From the NCBI GenBank assembly GCA_013397115.1, contig VWZW01004383.1, positions 179,735-243,734 on the forward strand: a stretch of DNA of 64,000 bases, written 5' to 3'. Of this stretch, positions 39,601 to 54,424 are shown in pieces. The stretch's first letter is position 1; each line of letters starts with the position of its first letter. Under the pieces are notes generated by a model. That model was not told the origin of the DNA and made no database searches. It saw only the letters and a list, made by a program, of their open reading frames with translations. The position numbers and the translations under genes were made by a program. Source of the DNA: Edolisoma coerulescens. Its lineage: Eukaryota > Chordata > Aves > Passeriformes > Campephagidae.

Positions 39601-42600
39601 TTTTTTTTGTGTTAAAGCCTAACTTCAGTAAATACACTGTTCAAACTAGTGTCAGTTATAAATGTGTGTTCTTTAAAGAAGGTGACATTTAGTGTCTCCA
39701 CAGTGAAATTTCAAAATATTTGGAAATTTCAGTAACATGCTTTCACGTCTTTATTCTCTGAATATGCCCTTTCAGAATCTAAAAAATGAAAATGATTCTC
39801 AGCCAAACAGCTATTGTAATTAAAATTAAAGGCACAGCAAGACTAGGGAAATTGCTAATCAAGTAGATATCTGACTTTAGCCTTTATTGAAAGCAGGTTT
39901 ATAAAAATAAAAGCAAATTATGGGTTCTTGTGACCTGTTTGCTCTTCTACAAGACTTTTCAATCCATGCATATTTCCTATTTTAGTGCAAAATGCAAATG
40001 CATTCATTCTCACTGTGTATGTTCTCCTTCACTTTTTAGATAAGTGATGGAAAAATAAGCATGGAATGAAAGCACATGGAGATAGTTTACATCTTCACAA
40101 GTCATCTAGGAAAGGGTGTAGTAAGAACTGTCACTGTGATTTCACAATACAAAACACTTTCTCCAAACTTTTTGGTGGTTTTAAGTGAATTTTTGTTTTG
40201 AACACACCAAATTCTGTGGATACTACCCTTCTGCTGCTTCAGAAGGAAAGACAGATGCACTTCCCACACTGTAGTTGTACTCTCTTTGAGATTATTGCCT
40301 TTGCATCAGTTTGGCCTTCATCAAATCAAACGAGCAAAAGCCGATGCTGCAATCTTAATTGGTGTAGCTGTCTGACCATCTAAATAACCTCAGAGCCCCA
40401 TGGGGTGAAGGGTGAAACTGAAAAAAAGTGTTTACTTAAGTATGACTATGGTTTCTATTTGGCTACGTCCTTAACTAAAAATTAATATGCTAGTCATGTG
40501 GATGTTAAAAAGACAACAACTTATATTAGATAGCCAGTGAGTTTGGTTTGTTAATTCACTGTTTCCTTTATTTCTGATGAAACTGCCAGTAGGTAGGACA
40601 GCCTTTGGGTGGTTGTAAAGAAACCTCAACATGAGTATTTAACATTAGATCACAAATTCTTTTATAGAGACTACTATTTTACTAGAGGGCGTGTGGAGAA
40701 TTTAGCGTTAATTACTCAGTCTTGACTTCTCAGCAGATCACAACAGAAGTAACAGTATTCTTAGATTTTAGGTTTTTGTAATAAAGGTATTTTTTCTAGA
40801 TTTGTGTTTTTTACTGATTTTTGTACACATTTTCCAATTAAATGAGAAGAAATAGGTGTTATACCAAAATATAAAATCTATACATAGCAATTAAAGGCTT
40901 GAAATTTATATGTATATAGTGTAATTAGGAATTATTTTACCAATTATAGAATAAGAGAATATAGTCTTGCTGCAGAGGAATCTTGCCTGCTGCTCTGTGT
41001 GGTTACTTAATAAGACATCACATTTGCCTGAAGTTTGAGTCAAAAATTGCATGTAAAATACATTGCAGCTTGATTTAACTGGATTAGAAATGATGAAAGG
41101 GGATAACGTGAGATTTGTTCTTAGAAAACCTCCATCTTCTTATTTATGCTTATGAAGTAAGTTATGATCTCCTCAAAGGTACTGTGGCCCAAATTCCTGT
41201 TTCATGTTTAATTTTAGGATTTGCTCAAAGTCTCCAGAGAGGTTACAGAAAGTACTAAAAGTATGTAGGGAGATTGCAGTAGCTGATAATATCCATCATA
41301 TTTTCTCTGTCTAGTGCCTGTGTGTTTTAGTTGGTTGAGTTAAACAGTGAAGTTCTTCCTTCTCAGTCCCCTGTACTGGAGTAATTGCAGCTGTTCTCAG
41401 GAGAGTAAAAGACTAAGCATATTTGCTGACCTAACAATGTTTTCTGTTACCAAAGCAAAGGACTTTTCCAAATGTGTGTAGTCTCATGCTGATACGTACT
41501 TTTCCTAGCAGAGAAGTATTTGACAGGTAAACATTTCTTTACTGCTTTCTTGAAAAACTGATGTTATGGCCTGACTCTTGCTCCTGTTAGGAAAACATAG
41601 CTTAAAAGCAGGTTGTTGGTTTCCCCCTGCAACCCCCCCCCCCTCCTTTTTTTTTTCCTTTTATATTCTCTGTCTTAGGCTTTTGCTTCTTCAGAAAACA
41701 ATTATACTAAATAGAATGGGACTAACTATTTTAGTGAATCAATCACTAGAAGTATGGTTCTGGAAGAGATAAAATTATTCATCATTTATATCAAATCCAT
41801 GTAATAATTTTAAATATTGTCAAAAGTTTAAATGTGAATAAAGTAGAAAGGAGACAATAAAGATTTTTTTTTTTTTTTTTTAAATATACAGTATCCTGGA
41901 TCAAAAATGAGATCAGAAGAAATGTCTCCCTTCACTCAGAAGGATGCTCACTAGCATAAATGTTATGATATTCCATGATACTCTGTTATGATTGTGGTAC
42001 TATTAAGATGGGACTTTTTTTTTCCCTTAAAGAGGAATGATGTCAGTACTGAGGTTAAATTAATCCAAATTGTCTATTTTTCTGATCCAGTGAGCTGCCT
42101 ACCAAACAGCTGAAAGCTGCAAGATCCCCAGCAGCTACTTTGGACAAGTGTAGCAGGAAGAGGGTCTGTCAAAGGAGTCTGGAAGTAGTTCAAAGCAGAG
42201 ATATATACATGGTTGTCTTTAGTTCAATTAGAACATCTCATGCATCTCATACAAACTAGAACTTTTTCTTCACACTGAGGAGATCTGAGGTTGGTTATCA
42301 ATTATTCACCTGGCTCTGGTATTAAGAAACTTTAAAAGTAACTTCATGCCAAATATAAAGTTCATCATTTAAAAAAAAATCTTGCTCACTTATTGCCCCA
42401 AATATATTTATGAGCATTCTGACCTTCCATATTCTTTGGAAGGTTTATGCTGAATTCTAGATTTTTGGTAAAATGTTACTTTTAAAACACAAATTTTTAA
42501 GGAAAATTTGACTTTTGGCTGGAAAACCTAACTTCATAGTTCCCTTTTTGTATTGTGGAAATAATACGTGCTTTTGGAACAGCTGAAATTGCTGGTTTTT

Positions 42601-43992
42601 TTTTTTTTTTACAGCTGACTTAAACTCAGTTAAATGTGTTACTCATTTGAAAACATTTCTTTTTTTTTTTTAAACTGGTGCTGTATTATACTGCCTTAAA
42701 TCAAGATAAGCATAATGATGAGTAACAGCAGAAGGCAGAGTAGGAAAACTTTTATTTCATTTATATTCATTTTTAGGCAGAATGTTCTTCATAGATTGGG
42801 TGAAGTTGGTTGTCTCCAGTAAGTTGATGATTTAAAGCTCCAGCTTTAAAGTGTGGCGAACTTCACAGCTTTGCGTACGGTGGCAATGGTTGCATGTTGA
42901 TTTGTGCATTTTCTTGCTTTTAAACACCTGAGAATCAGATATTTCTGCAAGAAGTGTTCTATGAGCAGTCTGGCATAGCAGGGCTTTGGAATATATTTTC
43001 TTGTTGCTAAGTAGATAAATACCAAGAAAGAGATAGCTACAATAGAAACAATTTACATATGCTTTTTTCGGAACAAGATGGGATCTTCACCTGCTTGCAC
43101 TTACTTTGGCCTTTCCTAAACTCAAACAGCGCCAGGGAGTTGAATCTGAAAGGTGCTGAGCATTTTTGACCCCAATCCATCAACCAGCATGCTTCTCATG
43201 CTATGTGTGATTATTCATGCCTTTTTTTTCCACACTTTACTAGTCTACGCTTTGCAATGTTTAAGAGTTTCCATTTCATTATTGAATTTCATATGTTCTT
43301 CTTCCATAAAATATTTTCTTTTAATATTTTTCTTTCTGTTGTGACTGCCTGCCTCAAATGGTTTGCCTGGGTTCTGCATGGACGAAAAGCTAGGTGGTGT
43401 TGCTGGGTTGCCTTTATTTTGGAATTGTTTGCTATGATGTTCGTCCCTAGTCTCTTCCCCTCTGCTGGAAATACTGTCTGTTCCTCTTGCTGCTATTTGC
43501 AATGCAAATTCATTGGGCCTTTTTATATGTATGTATGTGTCTGTAAGTATATATATTGCCTATTTTTTTCAGGAAATTGTGATTTTAATATCTAGATGCA
43601 CTTATTTAATTCTCTGATGTGATGGCTGATACACTGTCATTTTTTTCCTAGTGTATTTTATTGAGATTTAAAAAATTCTTTGGATCAAGGAGTGTGCTTC
43701 CACCATTCATTTACATGCCGCATTTCTCTGTAGCACTGAATACCTAGGAACAATACCGGCAATGTTAATTAAAGGATATGCATCAATGCAAAAATGCGCA
43801 AATGCCATTATAATATAGTGAAAATTCTAGCCATTGTACTATGCTGACTAGCACAAAATTATTTGTCCAATTTAGTGAATTTACATATTTTTATTAATTG
43901 GAAACTTCTTTTATTTCATGCAGTGTTGCATGGATCATACAATGTAGTTTGTGAGTTCAGCCTTTGTATACCCAATGGTATGTAAAATACCC

Positions 43993-44611
43993 CGTTTCCC
44001 TGGGGTCCCTATTGGGGCCAATATTGTTTAAACTCCTCATTAATGACTTGGACGGGGGACTGAGTGAACCTCATCATGTTTGCAAGTGACACCAAACTGG
44101 GGAGAGAAGTTGATATGTTGGACTGTAGCTGCTGTTCAGATGGACTTTCACAGGCTGGACAAGCAGTCTAGCAGGAACCTCATGAAGTCCAAGAAAAGCA
44201 AATATGGGATCCTGCACCTGAGACTGAAAAGCCTCAAGCAGCATTACAGCTTAGGGATTGACTGGATAGAATGCAGATTTACACATAAAGACCCAAAGAT
44301 CTGCATGGACAGCAAGCTGAACAAGAGTCAGCAGTGTGTCCTTGTGAGAAATACTAATTCCATGTTGCACTAAATAAATAAATCATAGCACCAGAAGTGT
44401 ATGTTCACATGATAACAGGCAATGGGCATAAGTTGCAGCAAAGAAAATTCTTAGATATAAGAAAGAAAAGTTTTTCAGTGGTTTTAGTTAGTTTTAGAGC
44501 GGACATGCTGTGAAATCCTCATCCTTAGAGACAGTCAATACGTGCCGGAACAAGACCCTGAACAGCCTCTGCTTTACAGAGATTTTGGACCAGAAGACTA
44601 CCAGAGGTCTG
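43993..44611 (+). mobile_element. CR1 LINE fragment, ORF2 C-terminus and 3' UTR
   Basis: It begins inside the reverse transcriptase with a segment reading SLLGPILFKLLINDLD, followed by degenerate remnants of the region between RT and the C-terminus. It then reads into the conserved 3' region (ggcataagttgcagcaaag, agatataagaaagaaaag, ggacatgctgtgaaatcctc). Compared with full-length CR1 it has internal deletions and many stops. It ends near ccagaggtct without the terminal octamers. It is an old inactive copy in SUGCT orientation. Confidence 0.9.
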
Positions 44612-47600
44612 CGATGACGTACTAATGATGTATTTAAAGTATGATTGCATTCATTGTTTCAAAGACACAAGTACTGGCCCCTAAGTAGGCATGAAAGCTA
44701 AACCGTATGACTATGTAAATGTTTCTTAATAGAGGATTGTTAGAGTGCAAGCAACAGTTAAAACAGAGAATGTAGAGGACTGTGAATATTTTGGTAGTTT
44801 AGAGGCATGTTCAAGCTGAAATTTCAGCAGGCCTGCTTTTATTTTTTTCTTTTTACTGGTATCACTTCTGCCTTTTTCTGCAGTGGATGATTTTTTTACA
44901 CTAAGAAATTGGATCAGTTTGCCAGCACCTGCAGAATAAGGAGAAAGAGTTTTCCCTGCCCAAGAGATATGTTTCTGAGTAACATTTTTTTTTAATCTGA
45001 AGAAAAAAAAAGAAAAAAAAGGAGGGAGGAAGTGATCTTTAGGGTCCACTGTATTAGGGGAAAAAAGTTAAAGGAAAAAAAATAGTGCATAAACCAGACG
45101 TTTTTATTTAAAGCATCTAGAGCTGATAAGGGAAAAAAATGGAGATACAACACACAGGCTGCAAATGCAGTTCTCATGATTTAAATCTGGAAGGCTGTAC
45201 AGTACATCTGTTTAACATCTTGCAGTTTCAAGTACTGTGCCTTGAAAACCTTCTGTCGCAGTGACACATGAAATAAAAAGTTATGTTATGACTTTCAGAT
45301 GCAAACCTGTAAAAGCTTTATCTAATAGCATACCATCTTTTATTAACCCATTGCTGCTGCTCACCTATAATTCTCTTTTGCCAATGATGTCATTAGAGAT
45401 TCTACTGTATAATAAATGTCAATTCTGACTGCAACAGTAGTTTTGTAATTGCATTAAATTACTTATTTGCTGAATGTAAATGGAAAATTTACATCTCTGA
45501 ATACCTCCTCATCTGTTTTCTCTATTGCTCTTATTATTCAGCTATATAATTTTTTTGATTAAAGAAATGGAACAGATTATTCTATTTCTGTCATAACCTT
45601 TGAGAACAATTAGGGTGGCTCAGAATAATTTAAACAGTTTCAAGATTTGTGATACCATAAGGGATAAAATACTAGAGTGGCTTAAAGATAGTATTCTTTA
45701 TTCAGAACTCTGATTTTAAGGCTACAAAGTTAAAATAAATAAGAGTATAATGGTTGCCTGCTCATTAATTTTTGGTACTTCTGCATCTCAAGAATTTGAA
45801 AAAAAATTATCAACCTTTGCTCACAGGTCAAAGGTATTGCATAAAAGTGGTGCTGTCAAAATCCTGAGAGAGCTGTGCTAGGAGGTGTTTATCAGGCTAG
45901 GCTGAAATTTGCTTAGCTATAGAAAACGTGATTAGCACATGAGGGGTTCTTTGGTGTTCTGCACAGCAATTACTCAGGAGCTGAAGCAGTGTTATGATAC
46001 ATTTACTGGAAAAATTCTTTTAACCTCTTAATACAGAATCTGGAGCAAATTGCTCTGGCTTGCCCAATCCTGGCATATTAGTACCAATATTGCACATTGA
46101 GTCAAAGAGAAATGAGGGGCTTTATCCCCCAGAAATGCTTCATACCTTGCCAGATCAGACTGTACAAACTTCCATCTAAACATAATGATTGAACTCTGGT
46201 GGTTCCAAAAGTAGAGTCTGGAGGTTGATCATAATGTTTGTCAGTTCCATGTTTTTTCAGAGTGACCTTGGTTAAGTTATTCAGCTAGGTAGTGCTGTGT
46301 TTTCCATACTTACAAAATATGGAGAGTAATATTTACCTTACTGAAACATGCTTTAGTCACTGTCTGCCAAGCACTTTAGAGGTCTTTGGCTGAAATCTCA
46401 ATGAATGCTGCTATTTAATATGTTGAAGTGTAATTTGTTGGTTTTCTTTACAAGGCACAGATGGTCCCCAAGAAACAATGGTAATTTCTTTACCTCAAGG
46501 AGCTGATGCCACGCATACAGCAGAAACATCACAACAGTGTGCTCTGCTGTATGACCTACAGTGAGTGGGTGTGTGAAAGAGAGAGAGAGATAGCATTTCC
46601 TTCATAGACATACACACCCTCTGACCCAGACTAGGGAAGAATCTGCTTTGCAGAAGGTTTGCTTCAAGGGATTTTCCACATGTATTTTATTATGTTAAAG
46701 CTGATAGTGGTGACAACTTGCACATTAAGTAACTGTTTCTTCAAAAGTGTCCTGTTTATATTCTCTTTAGGAAAAGTGATGTAATACTGAGTTTCTCAGA
46801 TAAACAAAGTCACTTGGTTATAGTATGTTACTATTGCATATGAACCTTGCTCCCATCTGCCCAATACCTATTCATTTTAGGCCTCTGGATTTATATGATG
46901 ATTACTTGCATGTTTAGGGACAAATGTATTCATATTCACTAAGTTAGTAGCCAGTGGTTTTCACCAGGGAAATAAGTTTAGTATGCTGTTAGTAATTTGG
47001 TTTCAAAAATATCGGCAAGGACTTCAACATAAGAGTCAGTGAAACATGTGGTCCTAATCATTCCCTTAAGAAGGAGACATGGTCTATTTTCCATTAGCAA
47101 TGGTGCTTAAAGCAAATGAGTAAATATAGAATGAAATTTACACATGTTATATAACTTTAGTGTGTGTGTATGCATTCAAACATGCATGTGCATGTGTATG
47201 CCTAGGCATACTCGCAGTGAGTCTAACATGATGACTGTTGTAACAGACCCAACCTTGGAGAACAAGGTGGTTGGTAGATGAATTGGAAAATGCAGCTGTT
47301 TACAAATTAATTTTACCCCCGCTTTCCAAGGCAGCAAAGTTCAAAATGTATGTTTGCATCAAGCAACTGGCATGAAAGAGCTACAGTCAAATTTTTTGTA
47401 GCGGTCTTGGTCTTTTAATATAGCCCTTACTCAGAGTTCATAATGGCAGAATTGCAGCCCCCACCCCTTGCAACATGCTGTTCCAGTACACAAGAGACCA
47501 GCCTTAACTGGACTGGTCATATAGAGTATGGCACTTGGAAGTGGAAGTAGAGAGAACCATACTTGGTAAGGAGCTGTTTTATCCCATTGAATCATGAGGG

Positions 47601-49778
47601 CACCAAGAGTCTTTCTTTTGATACCTTACCCACTTCCCTCTTAGAAGAATTGCCATTAAGAGGGTATATTGACTGGCAGAAATTAAGTCCTGTTTCTCCT
47701 TTCCCTTCTTGCAACCTTCCCACTGCTGTGCCTGGAGCCCTTGCAATGGCAGAGCAGCAAAGCAGAGCCCTATTCTGCATTCCTCATTGTTAGGTTCCTG
47801 TGGGATGTTGGAGCTGGGGCCTGGATATTATTTCCACTTTCTCTGGTGTTGGCTAACTTTGTCATGCTTGATGCTCTATAATGCACAAGATAAAAACCAA
47901 GGGAGAAAGCAGTGCTTGGTTCTGCCTTGAGCATATTTTGAATAGACCATGTGTGAAGCAGAATGTAACGTACAACTTTTTTAGTGAAGATCTCTGCCTC
48001 AGCTTTCTCCCTTGAATTTGCTTCTGAGATAGCCTGTTCAAAGCTGACTGTTTGAAAATATTCCTCTTCTGATGCTGCCATGAGCAGCATATAACCTACA
48101 GTTGTACATATAGATTGGGATGACAAAATGGCTACGAAAGGACACAGCGCTCCATCATTTTCTTCTAGGCTTGGTAATGTCTGTGTTGTTACATCAATCT
48201 TGGTCATGCCTTTGTTTTTTAATTTGTATAGACCACTACATATGCTCTTGCTAATTGCTAACTGGGAACTATCTTAATAGTATATTTCAAAGATACGAAT
48301 TCATACTTACAAGTGCTAAAAGTTCATTCACAGAATTTTGGAAGTTTTTGAATAAAGGAAGTTAAGGAAGTTTCCTTTCTTTTACAAGCACTGAAGCTGC
48401 TTCATAGTTGACTGAAAGTAAATCCATCAACTGGATTTACTTATAGTTTAAAATATTATTTTCATACACTGTTTTTTGGGGCATTTTTTGTTGTGGTTGG
48501 AATAAAGAGTCAGAGGACAAACCTGTGCTTTCCTGTGCTTTGTGCTTTTCCTTTTTTTTTTGAGAAACACAAGCTAACTAAAATTAAATCATGGTTTTCA
48601 AGAAGAGATCAATTTTTCAGGTACCAGTGCAGATTTTTGTCATTTTCTCCTCTCTTTTTATTAGAGATGTAATGGCATGCTGAATCTGGCATCCTTGGAA
48701 TGGGCAGGTCCAAGGCTGCAATAGAAAAAAAAATTAAGGTCCACTGCTTATGTAGTGACTCCCCATCTCAAACAGAGTTTTGTGGCACAGATTCCAAGTC
48801 ATGTAATGGGCCTTGTTTTGCTGTGGCCTTTCCCCTTTCCTTCACACATAGTGTATTTTGCCTAAAGAGTAACTCGAGCATTTTTTCACATTGAACTTCT
48901 TACTTGTGAATCTTCATTGCTGTAGTGTAGTGCATTTTAAATGTGAAAGGTGTTGCTCTGATAATAGATCCTTACATTGGTGGCATATATAATACTGTCC
49001 CACAGCTGTCAACTCAATGTTTACCCACTCCTTAATACTTGGGTTTCAGCTTCGAGGAAGCAATTTTAATGTACGTCAGTTCCTATCTTAAAAAAAAAAA
49101 AATTGTAGAGGCAGCATACACCCTAGTCAGGTACTATTTTTGCCTGAGATAGTTTAAAGATAAGATATGTTTAGCTGCACTGGGAGCTCCACTGTGGACA
49201 TGCCCTCCCTGTGTCACATTTTGGAGGCTGAAGTCATCGGTACCCTAAACATTCTCTAATTTCTGTTGCATTTATTTAAAGTCCTGCATCTGTCACTTTT
49301 GGCACTGGTTAGAGTTATGTAGGTTTTCCTGCAGATTATCAAGATAAATCTCTCCCTTTTCCTCTGACACTTGCTGTATTGTCATCACTGATCCTTAGTC
49401 TTGTGTGTTATTAATGGTCTTGTTTTCAGATAAGGGAGGACATTAATTCACAAAAATAAATGTGTTCATATAAGCTTCACTCAAGTCAACATTTTCCATT
49501 CAAGAAAACTGCTTAGGCAAGTCAGTAACTTCAGCAGGACTTTCAGCATGTACTTAAAATACTTAAATATTTAACTGGAGAGGGATGGACTAAGTCTTTC
49601 CTGAATCAGAGCCATAATTTCTGAAGTGTCAGTTACACAACCTATTGCAGTATGTGCTTTGACAGATGGATCTAGGTAATGTGAAAGCCATCTTTGTGGG
49701 GAAGTTGTTATTTCTTCTTATATTTCATTTTTTCCCCTGTGTTCATCCTGGGAATAGCAATTACTACTGCTTACTTTT

Positions 49779-49850
49779 TATATATATTATGTGTACATAT
49801 ATATGTGTGTATATATATGTCTACATATCTCTGTATATATATATAAATAC
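49779..49850 (+). repeat. TA/TG-rich microsatellite-like tract
   Basis: An imperfect mix of (TA)n and (TG)n runs such as acatatatatgtgtgtatat. No gene is associated with it. Confidence 0.75.
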
Positions 49851-52800
49851 AAGTAGATTTCTCTATTTGCCTTTTGTTATTAGTACTTGATAGGTGCTAT
49901 AGCAGAATTTTTTTTTCCTTTGCTGCTGAGTATAAGAATGTACAATGTGTTAATGAATCCATAATAATTTTCTAAAAAAATAAATTGCTATTGTGTCATC
50001 TTTCCAGAAAGAGTAAGACTTGATGTAGAAGCCTTACATGTTTTCCTACACAGCTGAACATTGCTGCTAGTGTCTCATTTGAGTATCAGTCCAAGGTTAT
50101 ACTATCTGTCTCTGGACAAACTGGAGAAAAGAATCAATAAAAAGTTAAGGTATACAGGAGGAAATGTGAACTGTTATCAGTCCTAGGTGCTTGGTAGAAA
50201 TACCTCTTCATATACATTTGTCCCTGAAGTTTAGAAGACTCAGGTGGTAGGTAGTCTGTGGAAGAGCAAAAAGTTTTGCAGTCTTCATCTAAATATCTAC
50301 TTGTTTAAGGTAGTTCAAAGGCATCTGAAAGAGGCTGAGTACTTTGCTTCCAGAGATAAGCTTTAGAGGGAAAGGTGATGGTTTTATTAGATGAACTAAT
50401 AAAATTAGTTTGAGGAAAATACATTGGCAGTCCCAGCTAGAGTCAGTAGGAGCTGACAAAATTCTGTTTCTCAAAATTAGACCACAGTGTTGGAGATTAA
50501 GAGAGAGACACACTCAGAGAAAAGATGCTTTGAGGGAAATGCTCCCTGTGGGCAATGTGTTGCCCTTAAGATCCTTGCTATTGGTACGAAAAAATTTAAA
50601 AAGAGGGAAATGCTTAAAGTATAAATACTCTTGTAATAGGACATGTTTTATCCATGGTTCCAAAAAAATGCACTTCCCTCGACCATTTTTCTGCTTCTGG
50701 CATGCAGACAGTAAGCAATATTTCAATTTACTTTGCCTAGTTGATATTCAGATTACAGTCATTAAAGAGCATCAAAAGACAAGGGAATTTCTGATGTTGA
50801 TCAGTGCCATTGGATAACACTTACCACATGGGAAGTGCAGCTGTCCCAGCTGGTGGTGAGAGCAGAACAGGCCTCACTTTCCCCTCTGAGGCGTTTGACA
50901 CTGATTGTTTTCTTGTATCTAACATGGTATGTACAAAAGTCACAAAAAGAAAGAAAAATTACTTTGTACTGCAATTGTGTCAATCTTAAATTTAAGAACA
51001 CCTTTTTCTTGGTCATGGTTGTGAACTCAGAAACCAAATTTTTAAAGCTTCCAAGATGAAGTCATATCTAGAAGTCATATGGTACTGCTAAGTAACCAAA
51101 AATACGGTCAGTTACTGCAGACAATTTCAAGGACGAACTTGAAAGTACATAGTGTACTAATTTTTCTAGTGATAAATGTTTGTTCACAGTTTCTGACTTG
51201 ACTGTTTTAATGCCTCTGTTCGATATAAGTATATACTTTAAAACGAAATAACCAACTTTATCATTTATCCATTCCCAAGCATTTCTCATATGTGCTTCTC
51301 AAAGCTTTTTTCCTGAAGAGGTAAGTAAGTGTCAGTATCCCTATGTAACAGGAAATGGAAGCACTGGGGCACCGAACTGGCTTTACATCAGTTGTATGGT
51401 AGTCAGAATAAGAAATGGTATCTCTTGTGTTATAGGAAAATATTGCTTAATTTTTTTCTGTAGTTTAAAGATACTGGGAAGGTACAGGATATTTCAAAAT
51501 TTTCTTTTGAAAATGGTTGGTGTGGGTTTTTTGTTTTTGTTTCGTTGTGGTTTGTGGTGTGTTTGGGTTTTTTTTACAATCTGACCAGTATTTAAACCAG
51601 CAAGGTTAAACTGCTGTGAACTAGAATTGTGCCAAGTATCACTGATTGATTGTTAATGTAGTAAAACATGGTTATTTCAAATTAGGGTTTACCATTTATT
51701 TTTAAGTTTTCTTGCATCTGAAGCTTGAAGCAAAACAATGAGAGTATAAAAAAACTGGCAGAAAGAGTGATTGGGGAATAAAAATACCCAAACCTAACTC
51801 AACTTTATAGTATACCTTTCTGTTGGATAAAGAAAATGCAAGCAGTACGCAAGTGAATCAAAACTATTCAGCAGAGAATTGTGTTCCCAGTTCATGTCAT
51901 TAAGGAAATGAAGAGAGAGAGTGTGTTGTGACAACTCTGTCAAGCAGTGATTGATTTTGAACTGTTTTTCTTCATTTTGTTTTATTCTTTTACTGTATTT
52001 GAATTTAGACTTTCAAATCTGCTTTCCTATGAAAACCACTTTCTCAAAGAGTGGAGCTGACTGTCTGACTCTGGACTGAAATGAGAAACCTCTGCTTGGC
52101 TTTTCACTAATACATCACACAGTGCGGAGATGACGCTCCTGTCCAGCTGGAAGTATTCAGTTCATTGTTCATCCATCGCGATCAGGATGTGTCATGGGGG
52201 TTGCTCTGTTTGTTCTATTTTTGTTTCGCTCCTTTTGCCTGCATGGTTTAACAATTTTAAATGCACAAATGATAACCAGGACTTCACCCTAATACATATG
52301 TCTGTGCAATGTTTTTATCAGTAACACTCTTTTAGGGGGAGGAGAGAAGAATGTACCTCATTTTGAATCATAGTCCAGCTTCCACTTCCTTTTCTTCTCC
52401 CGGCTATCTCATTTTTTTCCTTTCTTCAGGGGTTTATTTTCCAGCTTAACAATGCAGACAGATCTTTACTGCACGCTGTGTAAGGGATTGTGGTATCTGA
52501 GAGATTAAGCATAAACCTGTCCAGGAATATTATGGACTCCAATTCGGTTTTGAGGGTGATGTACTGTTTGGCATTAGGAAATTCACTTAATAATGCATCC
52601 CAAAAGGTAAAAAGGTGTGTTATTTAACATAAGAAAGAACATATTGAAGTTAATTTTTGATGAGATGCTAACTGAAGTTGTGTCAGTTTAGAAATTTTTG
52701 TCTTGTGATGGGAGGAAATGTAAAATAAATGCTAGGCATGATTCTGGGGTTAGCTCATATCATTAACCAGGTTCCACTGGTAGAAGATTCTTAGTCTTCA

Positions 52801-54413
52801 CTGTGGTTTTTCCATGTGTTAAGTAATATTATGAGCAACTGGAATGCAATAATATTATTCTTTGTGATGAACAACTTCTGTGAAATACAGTTTTCTCTTT
52901 GGAAAATAGATCCAGTACTCTTCATGTCTATGTTATGTTTTTAGAATTTATACTTACATATTTATTCATATGTATATATGATACTATAGTATTATATAAA
53001 ATTTGTGTCAGAGAAGAAGATACTGCTTTCTTGATGTGAAGGCCTCTCAAATTCACTGGAAATGGGATTAGCTGGTGTGGTTTGGTTTTGTTGTTGTTGG
53101 TTTATTTTTTTTTTTTTTTGGTGGGAATAGATATCTTTGTCTCATTTTCCTTTTAATTTTTTTCATTTTAATGAAGTAAACACATTTTTAGGAAGTATGA
53201 AAAGGATTACTTTTCTTTTTATGCAAAAGCCGATAGATCAGCGAGCACATAATGGTCTTATGTAATTTGATTCCCAAATTTATTTCCTCTGCAAAGTACT
53301 GATGGTAAAAAAGAAAATTTACAACCAAAGTAAATGAGCAATTTCCTCTGCAGTGGATATCTATGATAAATCCTGGCTTTTGGAAGGTACTCCATGAAAT
53401 TTTGGTGTTAACAGTTTGAACAACGTCCTGCATATGTTCACTAGTTGGATAATAGAAAAGAAAGGAAGCAGTGCACAGTTGCATACTGAGTAAAAAAGTA
53501 GAGGGAAAGAAAGCTGAGCAAATTACAAATGTGTGGCTTGTGCCAATTTTTTGGTGAGAGTTTAAATGTATTATTGATCACTAGCACAGATTTATAACTT
53601 AGTTGCCAAACATTGTATAGAATAATTATGTTAGCAAAAGTACAAATTATTTAATGTTTCTAGCAATTTGTAGATGTAGCACATAAAAAAACTTCAGTGG
53701 TAATCTTTCTGACCTTTTACTTTACTAATTGCTTTAAACCTTTAGACTGAGATTTGGTGTATTTTCCTTATGTTTTTGGAAGGGGAGCTTAATATACTGC
53801 CCTGGTGCACTTAATTAGTAGCAAATCAGCTTTTGTTATGCTTTGTAATATTACATAGCAATCCAACTGAAAGAGTAGGGAAATTGTGAGTAAACATGAA
53901 TAAATAAGGAAGTGATTAGATTATATGAAAATTGTTTAGATTCTGGTGGAAGTTTCTGTGATCTGCTAATAGCAGTAAGTACAGTTTAATTACTAATGCC
54001 AAAAAAGGAGGCTGAACATGGAAGGGAGGGAATTTTTCCACTTGTTACCACTCACAATTTTCTAAAAGCTATCCATATGGGTCCACTTGGTCTGGACTTA
54101 TAGGCGAGTTGGTCTCTAGCCAGATACTCCATCTCCTTGAGCTTGCACCTCTCTATAGAGCTCTAATGTTCCCCTGAAGAGTACTTTTTTTTTTTTTTAA
54201 ACTCTCTAATTTAGATTTGGCAGTTGAAGCATGATGGCAATTGAATGTTTTGGGAATGAGCAATAAATAAAGCTTTAAAACTTCCATTGTTTTGTCTCTC
54301 AGTTGCTGTGCTATGCAGTTGCATAAGCATCCGTAGGCTCATGTAGTGGAAATCAGATTGAATTGCATCTGCTAAGGTCACATTTTGGTTAAGATTTCTT
54401 TCCTTCCCCCCCC

Positions 54414-54424
54414 NNNNNNNNNNN
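54414..54424. other. assembly gap of 11 N inside a poly-C run
   Basis: Eleven unknown bases are flanked by C homopolymers (C8 on the left, C9 on the right), so the true sequence is probably a longer C/G tract that sequencing could not resolve. Single N bases also occur at 3510 (in a CTT-rich tract) and at 31922. Confidence 0.95.

Noticed and set aside
42831..42850. 9-bp inverted repeat with a 2-base loop (tttaaagct, cc, agctttaaa)
   Set aside because: Short AT-rich hairpins of this size are expected by chance in a window this long.
43203..43595. 130-codon hydrophobic + strand frame resembling a membrane protein
   Set aside because: Hydrophobicity follows from T-rich DNA; no conserved motif and it lies in intron sequence.
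47770..48207. 145-codon - strand open frame
   Set aside because: No recognisable domain and no supporting splice or promoter signals; length is plausible by chance in 64 kb read in six frames.
50410..50817. 135-codon + strand open frame
   Set aside because: Overlapped by comparable openings in other frames, no family resemblance; treated as chance.
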